A DNA stretch of 8,101 nt from Patescibacteria group bacterium (GTDB taxonomy: Bacteria > Patescibacteriota > Microgenomatia > UM-FILTER-40-11): assembly GCA_023473205.1 (NCBI GenBank), contig JAMCYY010000059.1:1-8101 (forward strand). The letters run 5' to 3'. Position 1 is the stretch's first letter; each line of letters opens with the position of its first letter. This document shows positions 6,962 to 8,101 of the stretch, one piece after another. Below the pieces are notes generated by a model. It made no database searches. It saw nothing but the letters and a program-made list of their open reading frames with translations, and was not told where the DNA came from. A program made the translations under genes and the position numbers.

Positions 6962-8101
6962 TGAATAAAATTTTTAACCCTGATAAACCCTTAAGAAAAG
7001 ATAAGCTGATTGTTGGCAGTCCGCAGATTGTTGAAGATGACCTTAAGGATATTATTGAGGTTTTCCATTCCGGCTGGTGGGTTAATGGTCCTAAAACAAA
7101 ACAGTTAGCAGAAGAATTTTGTCGGTATATTGGCTGTAAATACGCCGTACCTGTCGGCTCTGGTACTTTTGCCTTACATTTGGCTTTAGATGTTTTAGGC
7201 CTTGGGCCAGGAGACGAGATAATTACTACTCCTTATACTTTTCCGGCAACTACTCACGTGATTGAATATGTTGGCGCTAAACCGGTTTTTGTGGATATTG
7301 AAATGGGCAGCTACAATATGGATCCTAACCGGATAGAAAGAGCCATCACATCAAAAACAAAAGCCATTATGCCCATTCATATCATTGGTCGTCCCTGTGA
7401 TATGACCAAAATAATTAAAATTGCCAAGAAACATCATCTTTATGTAATTGAAGACGCGGCTCATGCCGTGGAAGCTTTTTGGAAAAAGAAAAAAATCGGT
7501 AATATTTCTGATATGACTTGTTTTTCCTTTGATGTCACAAAAAATGTTGCTGGCGGACTTGGCGGAATTGTTACTACCAACAACAAAAAACTGTATGAAA
7601 AGTTAATTTGCTATGCCCATTTTGGTTTTAAACAAAGGGATGCCTTTTTACCCTATGACACGGTTTACCCTGGTTACAAGTACGACATGAGTGAATTTTC
7701 CGCTGCCTTAGCATTAAACTCTTTAAGAAGGGTAAAAGAAAACCTTAAATTAAGGGAAAAATATTGGGAAATGTATAATGAAGCTTTTAAAGAGATTCAG
7801 GAAATTGTTTTACCATACAGTGAAGATGATTCCAGCCATGCTCGTCACCTTTATATGGTCCTTTTAAAATTTGAAAAACTTAATTGTACGCGGGCAGAAT
7901 TTATGAAGGCTTTAGAAAAACTAAATATCGGTTCAAGAATCAGGTTTACTCCAGTTCACCTTCATACTTATTATCAAAAAAAATATGGCCTCCATCGAGG
8001 TGATTTTCCGGTAACGGAATATGTTTCTGATCGGGTTTTTTGTTTGCCGCTTTCAGCAAAGCTGACAGAGAAAGACGTTGAAGATGTTATTAAAGGGGTT
8101 A
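6961..8101 (+). CDS. DegT/DnrJ/EryC1/StrS family sugar aminotransferase (ArnB/PseC-like), cut by window end
   Basis: Read from the ATG at 6961, 380 codons stay open to the window edge; family members are about 380-400 residues, so almost all is present. It is a PLP enzyme that aminates keto-sugar nucleotides. In order: HSGWWVNGPKTKQLAEEF at 36-53 (classic family opening), GSGTFALHLAL at 66-76, TPYTFPATTHV at 90-100, PIHIIGRPCDM at 138-148, VIEDAAHAVEA at 162-172 with D165 contacting the cofactor ring, SFDVTKN at 189-195 with K194 as the Schiff-base lysine, and near the end FTPVHLHTYY at 329-338, GDFPVTEYVSDRV and CLPLSAKLTEKDVE, all as in ArnB/PseC/perosamine-type enzymes. The position normally Glu in GEGG is Leu200 (GLGG). 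Its ATG overlaps the GT4 stop as TAATG, and no near Shine-Dalgarno is seen, which suggests coupled re-initiation. The product (for example a 4-amino-4-deoxy sugar) cannot be fixed from sequence alone. Confidence 0.88.
   Translation, partial: MNKIFNPDKPLRKDKLIVGSPQIVEDDLKDIIEVFHSGWWVNGPKTKQLAEEFCRYIGCKYAVPVGSGTFALHLALDVLGLGPGDEIITTPYTFPATTHVIEYVGAKPVFVDIEMGSYNMDPNRIERAITSKTKAIMPIHIIGRPCDMTKIIKIAKKHHLYVIEDAAHAVEAFWKKKKIGNISDMTCFSFDVTKNVAGGLGGIVTTNNKKLYEKLICYAHFGFKQRDAFLPYDTVYPGYKYDMSEFSAALALNSLRRVKENLKLREKYWEMYNEAFKEIQEIVLPYSEDDSSHARHLYMVLLKFEKLNCTRAEFMKALEKLNIGSRIRFTPVHLHTYYQKKYGLHRGDFPVTEYVSDRVFCLPLSAKLTEKDVEDVIKGV

Noticed and set aside
1..8101. Mobile elements, CRISPR arrays, tRNA or rRNA genes
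   Set aside because: No transposase-like coding, regularly spaced repeats, or RNA-gene sequence is seen, and almost all of the window is accounted for by the six glycan and radical SAM genes.

Overview
The window is a compact stretch of bacterial chromosome given over almost entirely to a surface-glycan (polysaccharide or glycoconjugate) assembly locus. The DNA is AT-rich, the gaps between genes are tiny (2, 35 and about 150 bases) and two junctions overlap. TGA is used as a stop in two genes, so the standard bacterial code fits and recoding of UGA as Gly or Trp is ruled out for these genes. The dense layout, the AT-rich codons and the style of the DUF2723/GT-C protein with a long extracellular tail resemble uncultured Candidate Phyla Radiation (Patescibacteria, perhaps Microgenomates-like) genomes. 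That assignment is an inference; no rRNA or other marker gene is present.

Layout: (1) bases 1-763, plus strand, the C-terminal part of a radical SAM protein of the B12-binding/BchE-like type. It appears to carry a one-base frameshift in a run of eight T at 15-22. (2) A minus-strand operon, read from about 5569 down to 766: a GT2 dolichol-phosphate-mannose-synthase-like glycosyltransferase with two C-terminal membrane helices, a DegT/DnrJ/EryC1/StrS sugar aminotransferase (4-base ATGA overlap), and an 888-residue DUF2723/GT-C membrane glycosyltransferase with a large extracytoplasmic C-terminal region. (3) A short divergent control region, 5570-5725, with a recognisable promoter element for each direction. 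(4) A plus-strand operon: a GT4 glycosyltransferase followed (TAATG overlap) by a second, more canonical DegT-family aminotransferase that runs off the window end only a few residues short of its expected C-terminus.

Working model (inference): the two PLP enzymes make one or two amino-deoxy sugar nucleotides. The GT4 enzyme builds a glycan at the cytoplasmic face. The GT2 enzyme charges a polyprenyl phosphate with a sugar, and the DUF2723/GT-C protein uses that lipid-linked sugar on the outer face of the membrane. The radical SAM gene converges on this operon with stop codons two bases apart and may belong to an upstream unit.

I see no mobile element, CRISPR array, tRNA, rRNA or convincing intrinsic terminator. 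The families are all known. The points most worth a second look are the homopolymer frameshift in the radical SAM gene, the unusual substitutions at one conserved column in both aminotransferases, and the long C-terminal extension of the GT-C protein.
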